Source: Halichoerus grypus (taxonomy: Eukaryota; Chordata; Mammalia; Carnivora; Phocidae). From it: a stretch of DNA of 64,000 nucleotides. The translations under genes and the position numbers were made by a program. The notes under the pieces are model-generated. The model was not told the DNA's origin, ran no database searches, and saw only the letters and a program-made list of their open reading frames with translations. The stretch lies in the NCBI RefSeq assembly GCF_964656455.1, contig NC_135718.1, forward strand, positions 126,953,093 to 127,017,092, written 5' to 3'. This document shows positions 1-11,664 of this stretch, one piece after another; position 1 is the first letter of the stretch; each line of letters begins with the position of its first letter.

Positions 1-50
1 GACCTAAGCTGAAGGCAGTCGCTTAACCAACTGAGCCACCCTGGTGCCCC
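1..50 (-). mobile_element. Can-SINE, antisense, cut by window start
   Basis: The sequence is the reverse complement of the tRNA-derived head: GAAGGCAGTCGCTTAACCAA, then CTGAGCCACC and GGTGCCCC. Only the head is visible because the body lies before position 1. Confidence 0.9.
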
Positions 51-60
51 GAAAAAATAT

Positions 61-263
61 TTTTTAAAGATTTATGTATTTATTTTAGAGAGAGAGAGAG
101 AGAGAGGGCATGTGTATGCACGTGTGTGGGAGGAGGGGCAGAGGGAGAGAATCTTCGAGTAGACTCCCGCTGAGCGTGGGGCTCAATCTCATGACCCATG
201 AGATCATGACCTGAGCCAAAACCAAGAGTCGGACACTTAACTCACTGAGCCAACCAGGCTCCC
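61..263 (-). mobile_element. Can-SINE, antisense
   Basis: It begins with an AAAGATTTATGTATTTATTT tail complement and a GA-rich body, and ends with CTGAGCCAACCAGGCTCCC. AT-rich flanks (GAAAAAATATTTTTT at 51-65 and GAAAATATTTTT at 269-280) look like an imperfect target-site duplication. Confidence 0.9.
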
Positions 264-1580
264 GTGATGAAAATATTTTTCTAAATAATAAAAACTCTTC
301 AAAAACTTTAGGGTGAAAATTGCTAAAGAGTATATTAATATTTTGTGAATACATTTTAAAAATGCTCACTTTGATTAGTAATGTGGCTTATTTTGAGCTT
401 ATATTTAAAGCTGCCTATTCAGAAGCCTCCTAAAATCAGTGATTGGGGATGTCTGGCTTTGAAACCTCACTTTTCAAAGAGAAGGCAGGCAAAGGACTGG
501 CTAGATGTCACTCCAGAGCTCTCAGGTTCTATGATTGTAGCTCCATGTTAACTTGTGACTTAGATGCCTCCTTTCGTTTTGGAAGACAAACCCCATTCTT
601 ATCTTGGCTCTGATTAGAGCACAGAGCCCAGGTGAGGAGTGGGGAGGAAGAGGAAGAGATACAAGGTAGAAAAGACAAGAAAACTTGTAAAACAGTGAGA
701 AGTGTTTTGTTTGTTGTGCTTTTTTGGTAATCTGGCTGCTATCAGATACAAAAGCAGCTCCTAAGGTTGATTTAGAAGTAGACACTGGGAGAGTGGGGCT
801 TGACATTCTTCAAGGGAAATGGCTAGCAGAAAAGAAACTCAGAAGAATTTGGTTTCTTTCTTATGTCCCATTTGTAAACTCTCCTTTCTGTGTCTCCATT
901 TAATGCATCAGTTGGGTGTCCAGGAGGGCTTCTTGGGGTAGGACGGTGAGTGGTAAGGTGGAGGTAACAGTGATTTACTAGGTTAGGGATTTTTAAGAGT
1001 AGTTCTCCCCTAAACCATAGCTGTAACTGCCCCTAAATAGCTTCAGCAGGCTAAGCAAGAAGGGCGAGAGACTGGAGACCCTGAGACAGAGGGACAGAAT
1101 AAGTTAGGCAGTTTCTGTTTTGCAGGTGCTTAGCTGTACAACTTTGGGCAAGTGATTTTATGCTGTCAGTTGGCAAGAGCTAGCATTCCCCTGCAGTATC
1201 TGTTACAGTGCAATTCCTGGTTGACTGCTTGAATGTGAAGGGATTCACTGAAATTAGTTTTTAGGAATCTTTTAGCACATTCTGTGGATTTGAGTATACA
1301 TGTGGGAATACTTTCCCAAGAGAGTCGCTGGACTTAGAAAACTTTTCTCTTTGGTTGCTTTGTAGTCCCTTTTTCGAATATACTTGGAACAGTATCTTCT
1401 ATAAAAGAAATTTCTATCTCCTTTATTCCAGATTATCTGCCAAGATCTAATAAATTATCTTTTTAGCTAAAGGGTTATTGTTATTTTTAAAAGGTATCTT
1501 CTGTGACATAATAATTATTAAATAAATTGTGTTTCTTTTATAAACATATTCTAAGAATTTTTTCCCCTTAATCTTTATAG

Positions 1581-1840
1581 AAAATGTGCCAGAGGATCTT
1601 CGAGAACCATTTTACACTGATCAGTATGATCAGGAACACATCAAACCACCAGTTGTTAATTTGCTTCTATCGGCTGAACTATACTGTCGTGCTGGGAGTC
1701 TCATTCTCAAGAGTGATGCTGCGAAACCCCTTTTGGGCCATGATGCTGTAATCCAGGCTTTAGCACAGAAAGGCCTTTATGTCACTGACCAAGAAAAACT
1801 GGTAACCGAACGAGATCTCCACAAGAAACCCATACAGATG
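1581..1840 (+). CDS. CAMSAP2: CAMSAP2 exon 2 (calmodulin-regulated spectrin-associated protein 2)
   Basis: This internal exon encodes about residues 47-133 of CAMSAP2, a cytoplasmic protein that binds and stabilises non-centrosomal microtubule minus ends. The acceptor is TTTATAG at 1574-1580. The first two bases (AA) complete a split Glu codon, followed by Asn-Val-Pro-Glu-Asp-Leu. The stretch FYTDQYDQEHIKPPVVNLLL is the CAMSAP2 form; in CAMSAP1 this region differs, as I recall it. The exon ends ...Pro-Ile-Gln-Met at 1840 before a consensus donor GTGAGT. It is 260 nt long, entering with two bases of a split codon and ending on a codon boundary, so it joins exon 3 without a shift. The segment lies in the N-terminal CH-like region, ahead of the main calponin-homology domain. 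The open frame continues 11 codons into the intron by chance. The GTG at 1586 is an internal valine codon, not a start. Confidence 0.97.
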
Positions 1841-3986
1841 GTGAGTCTATTTATCCAAAATTACTTTGTTTGAAGTGCAGACCTTTGTGAATTATATTAT
1901 AAAATGGAGGGAAATATGTTTTGAAATTGGATTGTCATCTCTGCCTAGAGTTTAAAGACTATCATTTTCTTATAAACCTCGTTTCCACATGAAGGAAGAT
2001 TTTAATATACTATTTTGGAATGTTTGGAGCCATTCTAATACCCAGGAGAAACTATTTACATTCTTTCTCGCTACTTTAAAGTGATTTTTATTTAATTTAA
2101 AAACTTATTTTTTCCATCACAGAGACTATCTAGAAGAGATAGAAAGTGTATCCTTGATTTTATTCTCCTCAGGAAGGAGATGAGATTTTTAAGTGTTCAT
2201 TTACATGTTTGAATGACCTCTTGGTAAATTTCTGCATATATGTTTTAGTTTATTTAATAGCTATTAATTCATTCTTGTGAATGAAGGGCTCTAAGCTGGC
2301 CTGTGACAAGCATGCAGGAGCTTTGTCATGATGGTCTCTGGAGACAAATCCAGAGTTTGGGTTCATCGTATGGTGCTTCAGTCTGGTGTACTACTTTAGC
2401 TTAAGTTCACAAAATGCTGAGCGTCATCAAGAATGGTATTAGAAGGAAAAACAGATTTGCACATTTGATTAAATCATGTTCTTATATGAGACTAGTTGTA
2501 GAAGGGGAGAAATACATGTAGAAGACTATATTTAGAAATATACAAAATTATGAAGTTGAAGAAGGATGAACAAAAATTAGTTTACCAAATCTAGTACTAA
2601 GTGAGATGATCTACTTTCTGCCTATTTTCCTTCTTTAAAAAAAAACACACAACTATTTTGTTATGAGAAATAGAGAATAATGTCTCAAGAAAAATTTAAT
2701 GAATTTATAGATTTATGGTAGAATTATTAAGGATAACTAAGAATGTTTATTATCAGATATGAGATTTTCAGCTTTCATTGATGCTTTAAATTCACCTTAT
2801 GGTTACCCTCTGATTTTTGTATGTCTGCTTTGGATACGTATCATATATGTGAACAGTTTGCCAGTGCCAGGAGTGAGCAGAATTCTACTTAGGTGTCCTA
2901 GCAGTATCTCACATTCATCCTCTCTAGAATCATTGCACCGATTGGATGCTCCTGCTATGATTATTTCTACTTCCATTATTTCAAGGCCAAGTAGATGGTT
3001 ATAAAACACATCAGTGACTTTGTGAATCTGTGTTTGCTTAGTAGCTGCTCTTTCAGATACAGTTAGATCTGTATTTTATTTGTATATTTATTATTATCTA
3101 TTTCAGGTCCTCTTTAAGAAGAAAGAAACAAACTTAACATTTTCTGGATTATTTTCCTAGTGTAGTTTGGTGCACATAAAATATGAAGATACTTACAGAA
3201 TTAATTAAAAAATGAGGGTTTTGGAAGACTGCTAGTTACATTACTATCAGGTTTCTTTCACACTGTATTTGATCCTGGTGATAGCTGTGAACACATTTAT
3301 ATTTGATTGTAGGAAAAGGTATTTAAAGACCATGATTTAAGTGATACAGAATTGCTCTTTGTCTGGTTCTGACCTCTTTCTGTGGGTTTTTAGAACACTT
3401 CATGTTTGACTACATCATCTTGACCCTTTGCAGTGTCACATTTATTGACCTGTGTTTTAAGTGTATACTTGCAGCTTTTGTCACAGTTTGATTTAAGGCT
3501 TCTCAATTGCTGTGAAATTTTGATTGGTGATATGGTAATATTATATTACAATTTTTCTAAAACCTATGTGAGAAAATTTCTGAGTACTGTTAAAAACTTT
3601 GTTCCTTAAGAAACTTTGGTTTTAGAATAATAAGAGTAATAAGTTTCACTTTTCTTGTCTTGCTTTTTGGGAAGTAAAATGAAAAATAGTGTGTTTAGTT
3701 GCACTGAATATATTGACTTCCAGTGCTTTCATCTCTAAATTATCTTAGTACTTTTGGGATCTTTATTTCTGTATGCTGCCTTACAACCTTTTGGAAAAGT
3801 CACGTGGTGGTAACAAAAGTATCAACATAAGTATAAGGCAGGTTCGACTAAGCAGATTTTATTAATTTTGGGGTGGGTGGGGCTTGGGAGGAATGCCTTT
3901 TTTTTTTTAAATGAGAACACATGTTGGAGAACATATGCTTTTTTATCACAGTGCTTTTACAGACAGATTTTGAGAGTATAGCCTTT
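1841..3986. other. Intronic stretch with no recognised element
   Basis: This is unique-looking AT-rich sequence after exon 2. It contains a small open frame (2759-3004, 81 codons) with no coding signature I know and no convincing splice borders. It could hold divergent old repeats that only a profile search would find. Confidence 0.5.
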
Positions 3987-4002
3987 AAAACATTTTCTTC
4001 TG

Positions 4003-4210
4003 GGGGCGCCTGGGTGGCTCAGTCGTTAAGCGTCTGCCTTCGGCTCAGGTCGTGTTCCCGGGGTCCTGGGATCGAGCCCTGCATCAGGCTCCCTGCTTGG
4101 TGGGAAGCCTGCTTCTCCCTCTCCCACTCCACCTGCTTGTGTTCCCTCTCTCGCTGTGTCTCTCTCTGTCAAATAAATAAAATCTTTAAAAAAAAAAACA
4201 AAACAAAAAA
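4003..4210 (+). mobile_element. Can-SINE, sense, with target-site duplication
   Basis: A complete copy: GGGCGCCTGGGTGGCTCAGT head, a CT-rich body, and an AAATAAATAAAATCTTT A-rich tail. It is flanked by the perfect direct repeat AAAACATTTTCTTCTG at 3987-4002 and 4208-4223. Open frames across it on both strands are SINE translation, not genes. Confidence 0.97.
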
Positions 4211-5009
4211 ACATTTTCTTCTGTATTTATATCAATGGGAAAATATTTTAGACGCTGTCTTTAAAGCCAATTAATAATTATAATGTATTAAAGTTCATTA
4301 AGCACATAATCATTATCTGTAGGATTGTGAGAAGAGATTGAGGTTGTGATCTGCCTATTGAATATTACAAATGTAATATGTGAGTAAAGACAAATGCAAA
4401 CTATATACAGTTACAGTGCTAAAATGCGTACTGTTCTGAGAACTAAACTTAATGTGCGCTTGAATCAGCATTAAGTGTATGACTGAATAGGTACCAGAGG
4501 AAGAGTTGTATACATTAAAATCACAGGGGAACATCTTTCAACTGAAAGTGTGCTGTAGCCCAAATCACATTATCTATCAAATTATTTGTGAAAATAATAC
4601 TGGTATCTAGGATGATGTAAAAATTAAGGGACTTGTAGCAAATGGAGTCAGATACTGAAAAAGATAGCTTAAGCGTACAGAGAGGATTTCAAACTTTTTT
4701 CCATAGCAAAATGAATTTGCATGTTTATTACATTCAGTATCACCAGGTTAGGCTGGGGGATTTGATCAGTGTCATAAAATCTTAAATTCATAGAATTTTA
4801 TAGCCAGAAAGAACTTTAGAAATCAGAAACCAGTATGTATAAAACTTTCCAGTGATGAGGAACCTGGGGAACATGAGTACTTGGGAACTTTGAATAGATT
4901 CCCAGTCCTCTTGTCCTAACTGTGACATTAGTACCTTTAGAAGAGGGGTTTGGATATGTATTTTTAAACAGGTGTTCTGGGTGAATTTTATGATCAAGAG
5001 TGTATGGGA

Positions 5010-5213
5010 GGAGCGCCTGGGTGGCTTAGTCGTTAAGCGTCTGCCTTCGGCTCAGGTCATGATCATGATCCCAGGGTTCTGGGATCGAGCCCCGCATTGG
5101 GCTCCCTGCTCTGCCGGAAGCCTGCTTCTCCCTCTCCCACTCCCCCGGTTGTGTTTCCTCTCTCGCCATGTCTCTCTTTGTCAAATAAATAAATAAAATC
5201 TTAAAAAAAAAAA
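5010..5213 (+). mobile_element. Can-SINE, sense, with target-site duplication
   Basis: Full-length sense copy with head GCGCCTGGGTGGCTTAGTCG and an AATAAATAAAATCTT tail. Direct repeat TGTATGGGA occurs at 5001-5009 and 5214-5222. The body carries a small CATGATCATGAT duplication. Confidence 0.96.
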
Positions 5214-5254
5214 TGTATGGGAAATTTGATCTGATCCAGAGTCATTTTACATAT

Positions 5255-5340
5255 GTGATACTTATTTAGAGAGGTTAAGTGATTTGCCTAAGGTAGAAGT
5301 GTTACGCACTAGCAAAACTAAAATTAGAATCTCAATGAGC
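5255..5340. mobile_element. MIR/L2-like fragment
   Basis: The wording GAGAGGTTAAGTGATTTGCC followed by AAGGTAGAAGTG resembles the conserved core shared by MIR and related ancient SINEs. It is short and eroded, so the family is uncertain. Confidence 0.5.
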
Positions 5341-5547
5341 TAGAATTGTTACTTTCTAATTTACAGTGCTGTTATCTGAAGCAAATTTATGCACTTAAAT
5401 ATGTGAAGTCATCTTTACTTATCTGTCTAAACTGCAGTCTGGTTATGAATTAAACTCTTGGTTGTGAATCAGCTTTCCAACCATGTTTGCATATATGGGA
5501 AATGAGAGTTGATATTTGTAAAAGTCAATTATTTAAGTAAATGTGTA

Positions 5548-5582
5548 TATATATATGTGTGTGTATGTATATAGTATGTGGG
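5548..5582. repeat. (TA)n/(TG)n simple repeat
   Basis: A short alternating tract of ATATATATATG, TGTGTGTATG and TATATAG. It is an impure dinucleotide microsatellite. Confidence 0.8.
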
Positions 5583-6054
5583 GTATGAAATAATGAGATT
5601 GATTTTCATATGATTACAAAGTAACATTTTTAAATCAAATCTTGTTTTGGGACGATCATTATTATATAAACAAAAAATTTATTTTGATGTGCTTTCTTTT
5701 AATGACTACCAAAAAAAGATTGAATATCCTGTTTGTTTAATGGAAATTAAAGTGGGTTGTTAGGTCATTTGATAAGTAAGGCATAAAATGTTCTCTCATG
5801 AAGTGTCAGTATTGCTTTATGGGTGTTTTTGGATATTCAGAAAATATAAGCTAAGGAGTTGTACATTTGTGCTACTGGCCAGTAAACTGCTTTGTTATAA
5901 TGGAAGGCCAGTGAAGCTGTGGTTAAAACATAGAAAGATGATGGAAATATTTTTTTACTCTAAAGAAGGATATTCTTATATGTAAAGAAGTGTTACTTCA
6001 TTTTATCACATTTCATGGTCTGCATTCAGCTGACCATTAATGCCTCCCCTTGAA

Positions 6055-6425
6055 TGACATTGAGCTTAGGATCTAGTGAGGAAGAAGCCTGCAGAAAAAC
6101 AGTAATTAGACCGGCATGAAGTAGGTGCTGAAGTTTAAGCAACAGGGAATGGAGAGGTGGATGTGATGATTTCTTCTAGGGAGGACCAGGGAGGGACAGA
6201 ATGGGATAAAATGACTAATGGGGTTTCAGTGGATAGGAAAAGGGATGAGGTGAGAATGGTAACCAGGCTGAGGGAGTTGACTCAAGTTTGAACTGTGAAA
6301 GTTTGTTTGACTCAAGTTTGAACAAATGACAGTATTGACTACATGGAGGCATAGAAGTGAGATGAGGCTAAAAAATAGGTTGGGGTTAGATCATGAAGAG
6401 GCTATGAGCTAAAGTTAAGGATTTT
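6055..6425 (-). mobile_element. L2 fragment, antisense
   Basis: The text follows the reverse complement of the L2 3' region: CCTGCAGAAAAACAGTAATT, AGGGAGGACCAGG, then GGTTAGATCATGAAGAGGC. It also contains TGACTCAAGTTTGAAC twice (near 6279 and 6308), a small internal duplication. Confidence 0.6.
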
Positions 6426-6714
6426 TAAACTTTTTTTGTGGGTTACAAGATCATGGAATAAGTTTTCATGTTATTTTCTTTGGTTTTTGTTGGTGGTGGT
6501 GGTAATGGTGGTGCTTTGTTAATTTGTTCTTTTCTGCCTATAGTAAACAAAACATTGCAAAACACTGAAACACTTTGTGAGCTCTTATACTGTCAGCTTA
6601 GTGTAAAATATAATAGTTTATTAATTCTCAGATCTTTCTGATTTGCTTACATCTGTCTGTATACTTGTTCACTTCTCAGACTCTCTGGTGGCTGTTTTTA
6701 TTTAGTTTACTGTG

Positions 6715-6905
6715 CCAGGCAGTGTGATTACACTTTATATATTGTATCTCACATAATTTAATTCTTAGGACGACCCTAACAGGAAAATATATTGTCTCTG
6801 TTCTACTGACGAGGAACTGAGGCTTTGAGAACTGAAGTAAGGTAACAGAGCAATCATAGTAACTAGTGAAGGCAGGATTCAGACTATCTCTGCTTTAACT
6901 ATAAA
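6715..6905. mobile_element. MIR-family fragment
   Basis: CTACTGACGAGGAACTGAGGCTT, followed by an eroded GTAACAGAGCAATCATAGTAACTAGTGAAGG stretch, matches the MIR pattern of gradient-like text ending in a CCCATGTTCTT motif. It is cut at its right end by the composite SINE at 6918. Confidence 0.65.
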
Positions 6906-6917
6906 TCCCATGTTCTT

Positions 6918-7246
6918 GGGGTGTCTGGCTGGCTCAGTTGGTAGAGAGTGTGACTTTTTTGTTTGTTTTTTTTGTTTTTTTTTTTAAGATTTTATTTATT
7001 TGAGAGAGAGAGAGCAGGAGAGAGAGGGAGAGAGAGAATCCAAAGCAGACTCTTTACTGAACACAGAGCCTGACACAGGGCTCGATCCCACAATCGTGAG
7101 ATCATGACCTGAGCTGAAACCAAGAGTCGGCTGCTTAACTGACTGAGCCACCCAGGAGCCCCGCGCATGTGACTCTTGATCTCAGGGTTGTAAGTTTGAG
7201 CCCCATGTTGGGTGTAGAGATTACTTAAGAACAAAATTAAAAAAAA
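6918..7246 (+). mobile_element. Older-type Can-SINE, sense, split by a second SINE
   Basis: The head (GGGTGTCTGGCTGGCTCAGT, 6918-6952) and the remainder (TGTGACTCTTGATCTCAGGG onward, from about 7168) are separated by an antisense SINE. The remainder with GAGCCCCATGTTGGGTGTAG is the short, older subfamily. The outer direct repeat AAATCCCATGTTCTT lies at 6903-6917 and 7247-7261. Confidence 0.92.
6960..7163 (-). mobile_element. Can-SINE, antisense, nested in the 6918 SINE
   Basis: Antisense copy starting with a T-rich tract and TTTTAAGATTTTATTTATTT, ending CTGAGCCACCCAGGAGCCCC. It interrupts the outer SINE at GTGTGACTTTT. The duplicated GTGACT on either side supports insertion by target-primed reverse transcription. 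Confidence 0.93.
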
Positions 7247-7261
7247 AAATCCCATGTTCTT

Positions 7262-8050
7262 AGCCACTACATTGTATTTTTTTTTTTTTTGTCTTTGCCT
7301 GAGTGATAGGAAGGTAATTGGAATAGGATAATAGGAGTAGGTAATAGGAAAGTGGGAAGTGGAGTGGTAGAGGGAAGTGAAATGGTATGCTACCAGGAAA
7401 TCTGCTTGGTGGTTTGAAATCTTGGTAATTTGTCTATGCTTCTTCTCAAAGTAATTTACCCATAGTTCCTGTCTTGAAGGTTATGTTAATTTCATGTACT
7501 AGGGAATAACTGTAGTCTTCGACTTGTTTGACTGTTAATAGATGATGAGGCAGAGTTATGACAGAACCTGTCTGGGTGGATATGAGTTTCTTGATGTTAA
7601 GAATGTGCAAGGTAATTCCCTTGTTAACCATTATTTTTGCTGGATGAATGAAAGGTGTTGAGGACAGAGAAGCTGATTGTGCTGTTCCTTTTTTCTGTCT
7701 TCCTTCCTGCCCTTCTCCAACATACTGGTCTTGTTTGGCAGCTATTCTTTCGGATTTCCATGGTGCCATCATCTGTTGGAACTCAGTGTAATTTACTCAT
7801 GTAGAAGCTTAAAAATTTTTCCCCCTACTTATTAAGAAGATTAAAAATTGCATGTTAGAGGAAGAGAATTATATAAATGTAAATATTGCAATAATAGTTG
7901 AGATATTAATTTCTGGTCACCCTTGTATAATAATGCCTTGCAGGCACCCCCCCTCCCCCGCCAGAAGTTTTTTAAGTTTGATACAATATGATCCTATTCT
8001 AGCTTCTCTTCATTTCTCAGCTCTGATGAGTGAAAAATCACCTCAATTCT
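7262..8050. other. Intronic stretch with no recognised element
   Basis: It holds a 108-codon antisense open frame (7446-7772) with no recognisable domain, no splice context and no codon signature I can defend. I treat it as chance. A short T-rich tract follows the SINE at 7277-7290. Confidence 0.45.
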
Positions 8051-8054
8051 ACCT

Positions 8055-8520
8055 CAAAAATGCTTCTCCCAATCAAACTCTCTTCTGCATCTCAAAGGCT
8101 TCTGCTTCAGGTCCCCGACTATTTTAACAGCCTCCTAAGTGCTATCTCTTTCACAATACCACCAGAGTGACTTTCTGTAAAGAAATCTGATGGTATCCTC
8201 TCTGGTTTAAAATCCTATATACTAAGTGCTCCCTATCATTTCAGGATAAAGTACACACTTGGCATGACATAAAAGGTCATTCATGCCCTGTGCCCATCTA
8301 ACTCTCTGGTCTCATTTCTCATTGTTCCCTAACACGTACCTGATTCCAAAACTACAGCCAAACTCCTTGTTTTTCCCTAAGCAATTCATGATGCTCTCAC
8401 ACTCCCTTTTAACATCCTGTTATACTTTTATATACACTATCTTATAACATGCCCGTCTTTGCCTCCCTGGTAAATTCCTTCAAAACTCAGTGTAAGAGTA
8501 AGACCAAGTTTGGTGCCTCT
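8055..8520 (+). mobile_element. L2 LINE 3' region, sense
   Basis: The text follows the L2 order: CAGCCTCCTAAGTGCTATCTC, then CAGAGTGACTTTCTGTAAAG, then CTCTCTGGTCTCATTTCTC, with a 3' part mentioning ATGATGCTCTCACACTCCC. All frames are broken. Confidence 0.75.
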
Positions 8521-8698
8521 GTACACCTAAAAGATATGTATTAATTCCTGTCCTTGTGGATTATAATCTGCATTGATTCTGGGGAGACCCACAGAGAATG
8601 TTAGCATGAAGTAGGATGTCACACAGAGAGTGTGCAGCAATGAAAGGGAATCCCAAGAATAGGAATAGTAGGGAGAAAAGGGAATTGTTTTGGTCACT

Positions 8699-9055
8699 GT
8701 CTTAGTCCGTTCAGGCTGCTGTAACAAAATACCACAGCTTGAGTAATTTATAAATAAACTTATTTTTCACAGTTTTGGAAACTAGAAGGTCCAAGATCAA
8801 GGATCAGCATGGTTGGGTTCTGGTGAAGGCCTCCTTCTGGGTTGTAGACTACAAATTTCTCATTGTGTCCTCACATGGTGGAAAGGGCAGGGATTTCTCT
8901 GGAGCCTCTTTTATAAGGGCATTAATCCCATTCATGAGGGCATGGCCCTCATGACCTAATCATCTGCCAGAGGCCCTGTCTCCTGATACCATTGCCTTGG
9001 GCATTAGAATTCTAACATACGAATTCTGGGGAAACATGACATCCAGACCATAGCA
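8699..9055 (-). mobile_element. MLT1 LTR (ERVL-MaLR), antisense
   Basis: A nearly full-length solitary LTR. It begins TGTCTTAGTCCGTTCAGGCT, continues with CTGCTGTAACAAAATACCAC, TCCTCACATGGTGG and TAAGGGCATTAATCCCATTC, and ends CATCCAGACCATAGCA. This is the reverse complement of the MLT1 consensus pattern. There is no internal region and no coding capacity. Confidence 0.9.
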
Positions 9056-9141
9056 GGTACTCTTTTCTTAGGTAAGGGATGCATATCATTTAGTGACCGC
9101 TGACATATAAAGTTACAGTTTACTTTGCAAAATATTGTTTT

Positions 9142-9330
9142 TTTTTTTTTTTTTTAAAGATTTTATTTATTTATTTGAGAGAGAGAGAGCACATGAGAGG
9201 GGGAGGGTCAGAGGGAGAAGCAGACTCCCTGCTGAGCAGGGAGCCTGATGCGGGACTCGATCCCGGGACTCCAGGATCATGACCTGAGCCGAAGGCAGTC
9301 GCATAACCAACTGAGCCACCCAGGCGCCCC
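9142..9330 (-). mobile_element. Can-SINE, antisense, with target-site duplication
   Basis: Poly(T), then AAAGATTTTATTTATTTATT, a GA-rich body and CCACCCAGGCGCCCC. The direct repeat CAAAATATTGTTTT occurs at 9128-9141 and 9331-9344. Confidence 0.97.
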
Positions 9331-9554
9331 CAAAATATTGTTTTAATTTAAAAAATATTTTAGGTTTCATTTTCACAATTTCCCTGGTTTAAAAAAAAAA
9401 TCCTGGTTTAAAAAAATAGGACAATAACTAAGTTTTTAAGAACACATGTGAAATGAAAAATATATTTATTATAATGTTCAGTGTATGTTTGTTATATTAA
9501 GTTTTGTTCTTACATAAAATCTAGGTTCTTCTTTATCTGACATTTTATTTTTCT

Positions 9555-9660
9555 TTTTTTCTAGCTTTATTGACAAAAATTGCATATATTTAAGGGGTAC
9601 AACTTAATGTTTTAGTGTGCATATTCATTGTATATATTTATCATATTGAACCAAGTGTTA
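9555..9660 (-). mobile_element. L1M 3' end fragment, antisense
   Basis: CTAGCTTTATTGACAAAAAT, then TGCATATATTTAAGGGGTAC and AACTTAATGTTTTAGTGTGC match the antisense of ancient L1 3' UTRs. Short and eroded. Confidence 0.7.
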
Positions 9661-11412
9661 TGTCTTGTACAATAAGGGCTCAGTAAATGAAGTGTTAATT
9701 TCCGGCCACAAAGATCAGATATTTTAGACAAATTGAGATGGACAGTTTCTTCTTTCCCTAGGGACCATGTGTATACATCTTACTCTGCTTCTGGCCATTG
9801 CTGATTTATCTAAGGGTTGAGATACCTGATGTATGGTGGGCTGATTGGATTGTTTACTGAGAATCTGAAAACCCAAATGGAGAGAGAATCACAGCACATT
9901 GATAGTAGGTCGTTGGAGCCACCCCATCTTACCAAGGCGGTGCCCTAGGCGGAAAGTCTGTGAACTCCTTCTGCTGAGGTGCCTGGCACTGCTCAGCTTC
10001 TGGCTTTCCTGAGCTTAGTGGTTCAGCTCTTCCATACATGCTGTAAACTACTCCAGTGCCCTCCCATCCTGATAAGCCCCAATTTTTGTTTAAATTAGCA
10101 TAGTTAATTCAACATTTATATTCTGTTGCTTGCTATTAAAAGAACTGTAGCTAAACATTAAATAAAGAAAAAGCCGTCCATTTTTTTTTTTTTCCCCCCA
10201 ATCCAGGACACGTTTTAGCTATAAAGTTTTAGAGCTGAAAGACCCTGGCAATCATTTGGTCTGGAGTTCTGAAATTCTTTTGACTGTGACTCACAGAAGT
10301 ACATTTTACTGCAAATGTATTTACCACACCTGGTTTACTTAGTTATACATACAGAAATAAAAGTATTTGTGCTTTTAACTTGATTTTTATTCTATTCTAG
10401 TTGGAAAAAATATTAGTTATGACTAACTGAATTGACTTCATGAATGACCCATGAATGGGTTATAAGCCCACATTAAAAACCAATTTAGTTAAATTGCTTT
10501 ATTTTCTAGAGAAGAGCAGTAAATGACAGTGTTGGTATTGAAAACTAGGTACACACCCATGTTTTTCTTAAAAATGTATTTTAATATTCAATTACCAATA
10601 GCTTCTATCTGTTTTAATGAAAAGAACTGTGGGAATAGAGTTTATATATGGACTTGCCTCTTTAAGATTTATTTTATCTAATTTCTATGGTATACTGCTG
10701 TCAGATTAATTTTCCTGAAATGACACTTTGATATCTGTCTTATTTCCCAATTCAAAAAATTTTACTCATTTTATTTGATTTGAAATGTAGTGTACACTAC
10801 AGTTTCACGTGCAATTCCTTTTTTTTTTTTTTAATTTAGCTTTTCAGAGTTAGCATCCAACGATGATGGAAAAAGTTGCTTCAAACTTTGTAAAATAGAT
10901 AATTTTTTCAAATTTTTTTTAATGAGGTATAATTGATACATACCATTAGTTTCAGTTGTATAGCATAATGATTTGATATTTGTATGTATTATGAAATAAC
11001 CACAGTAAGTCTAGTTAACACACGTTACCATATATATTTACAAAATTTTCTTTTTCTTGTGATGAGGGCTTTTAAGATTTATTCTCTTAGAACTTTTAAA
11101 TATGTAGTGCAGTACTATTAACTATAGTCACCATGCTGCACATTACATCCCCATGACTTATTTAAGTCATGTAAGTTTGTACTTTTTGACCCCCTTCACC
11201 CATTTCGCCTATTCCCCACCCCCCACCTCTGGCAACAACCAATCTGTTATCTGTATCGGTGAGCTTGTTTTTTTGTTATTGTTGTTTTTTAGGTGTCACA
11301 TAATGTGTAAGATTGTATGATTTTTGTCCTTCTCCGACTGAGTGATTTCACTTAGCGTATGCCCTCAGAGTCCATCCATGTTATCACAGTTGGCAAGATT
11401 TCATTCTTTTTT

Positions 11413-11606
11413 TTTTTTATTTTTATTTTTTTTTATTTGACAGAGAGAGACACAGCGAGAGAGGGAACACAAGCAGGGGGAGTGGGAGAGGGAGAAGCAG
11501 GCTTCCCGCAGAGCAGGGAGCCCGATGCGGGGCTCGATCCCAGGACCCCGGGATCATGACCTGAGCCGAAGGCAGACGCTTAACGACTGAGCCACCCAGG
11601 CGCCCC
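11413..11606 (-). mobile_element. Can-SINE, antisense, inside the L1 fragment
   Basis: Full-length antisense copy ending CCACCCAGGCGCCCC. The surrounding L1 text AAGATTTCATTCTTTTTT is duplicated at 11395-11412 and 11607-11624. This proves insertion order: L1 first, SINE later. Confidence 0.97.
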
Positions 11607-11642
11607 AAGATTTCATTCTTTTTTTATGGTTGAATAATATTC

Positions 11643-11664
11643 TGTGTGTATGTGTGTGTGTGTT
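11643..11664. repeat. (TG)n microsatellite
   Basis: TGTGTGTATGTGTGTGTGTG, a short near-pure dinucleotide tract that interrupts the L1 fragment shortly after the SINE. Confidence 0.85.

Larger units (their letters stand above)
1..1580 (+). other. CAMSAP2: CAMSAP2 intron 1, 3' part
   Basis: This is the tail of the intron that precedes exon 2. It holds two antisense Can-SINEs at the left edge. From about 264 to 1580 I recognise no further repeat, gene or RNA. The intron ends in a T-rich stretch and the acceptor TTTATAG at 1574-1580. The upstream exon with the start codon is outside the window. Confidence 0.85.

Noticed and set aside
1586..1873. Apparent single-exon gene starting at GTG 1586
   Set aside because: It is the inside of CAMSAP2 exon 2. 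GTG is a valine codon and the last 11 codons are intron read-through past the donor at 1841.
4003..4080. tRNA-like heads (A and B box text) in the Can-SINEs
   Set aside because: Can-SINE heads derive from tRNA-Lys but lack a foldable acceptor stem and mature 3' end, so they are not tRNA genes.
3921..4274. 117-codon open frame on the + strand
   Set aside because: It runs through a sense Can-SINE and its flanks. The same peptide style recurs at every SINE in the window, so it is repeat translation.
7446..7772. 108-codon antisense frame in intron 2
   Set aside because: No recognisable domain, no promoter or splice context. Chance frame on present evidence.
8699..9055. Possible endogenous retrovirus with genes near the MLT1 LTRs
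   Set aside because: Both MLT1 copies are solitary LTRs. I see no gag, pol or env-like frame between or beside them.
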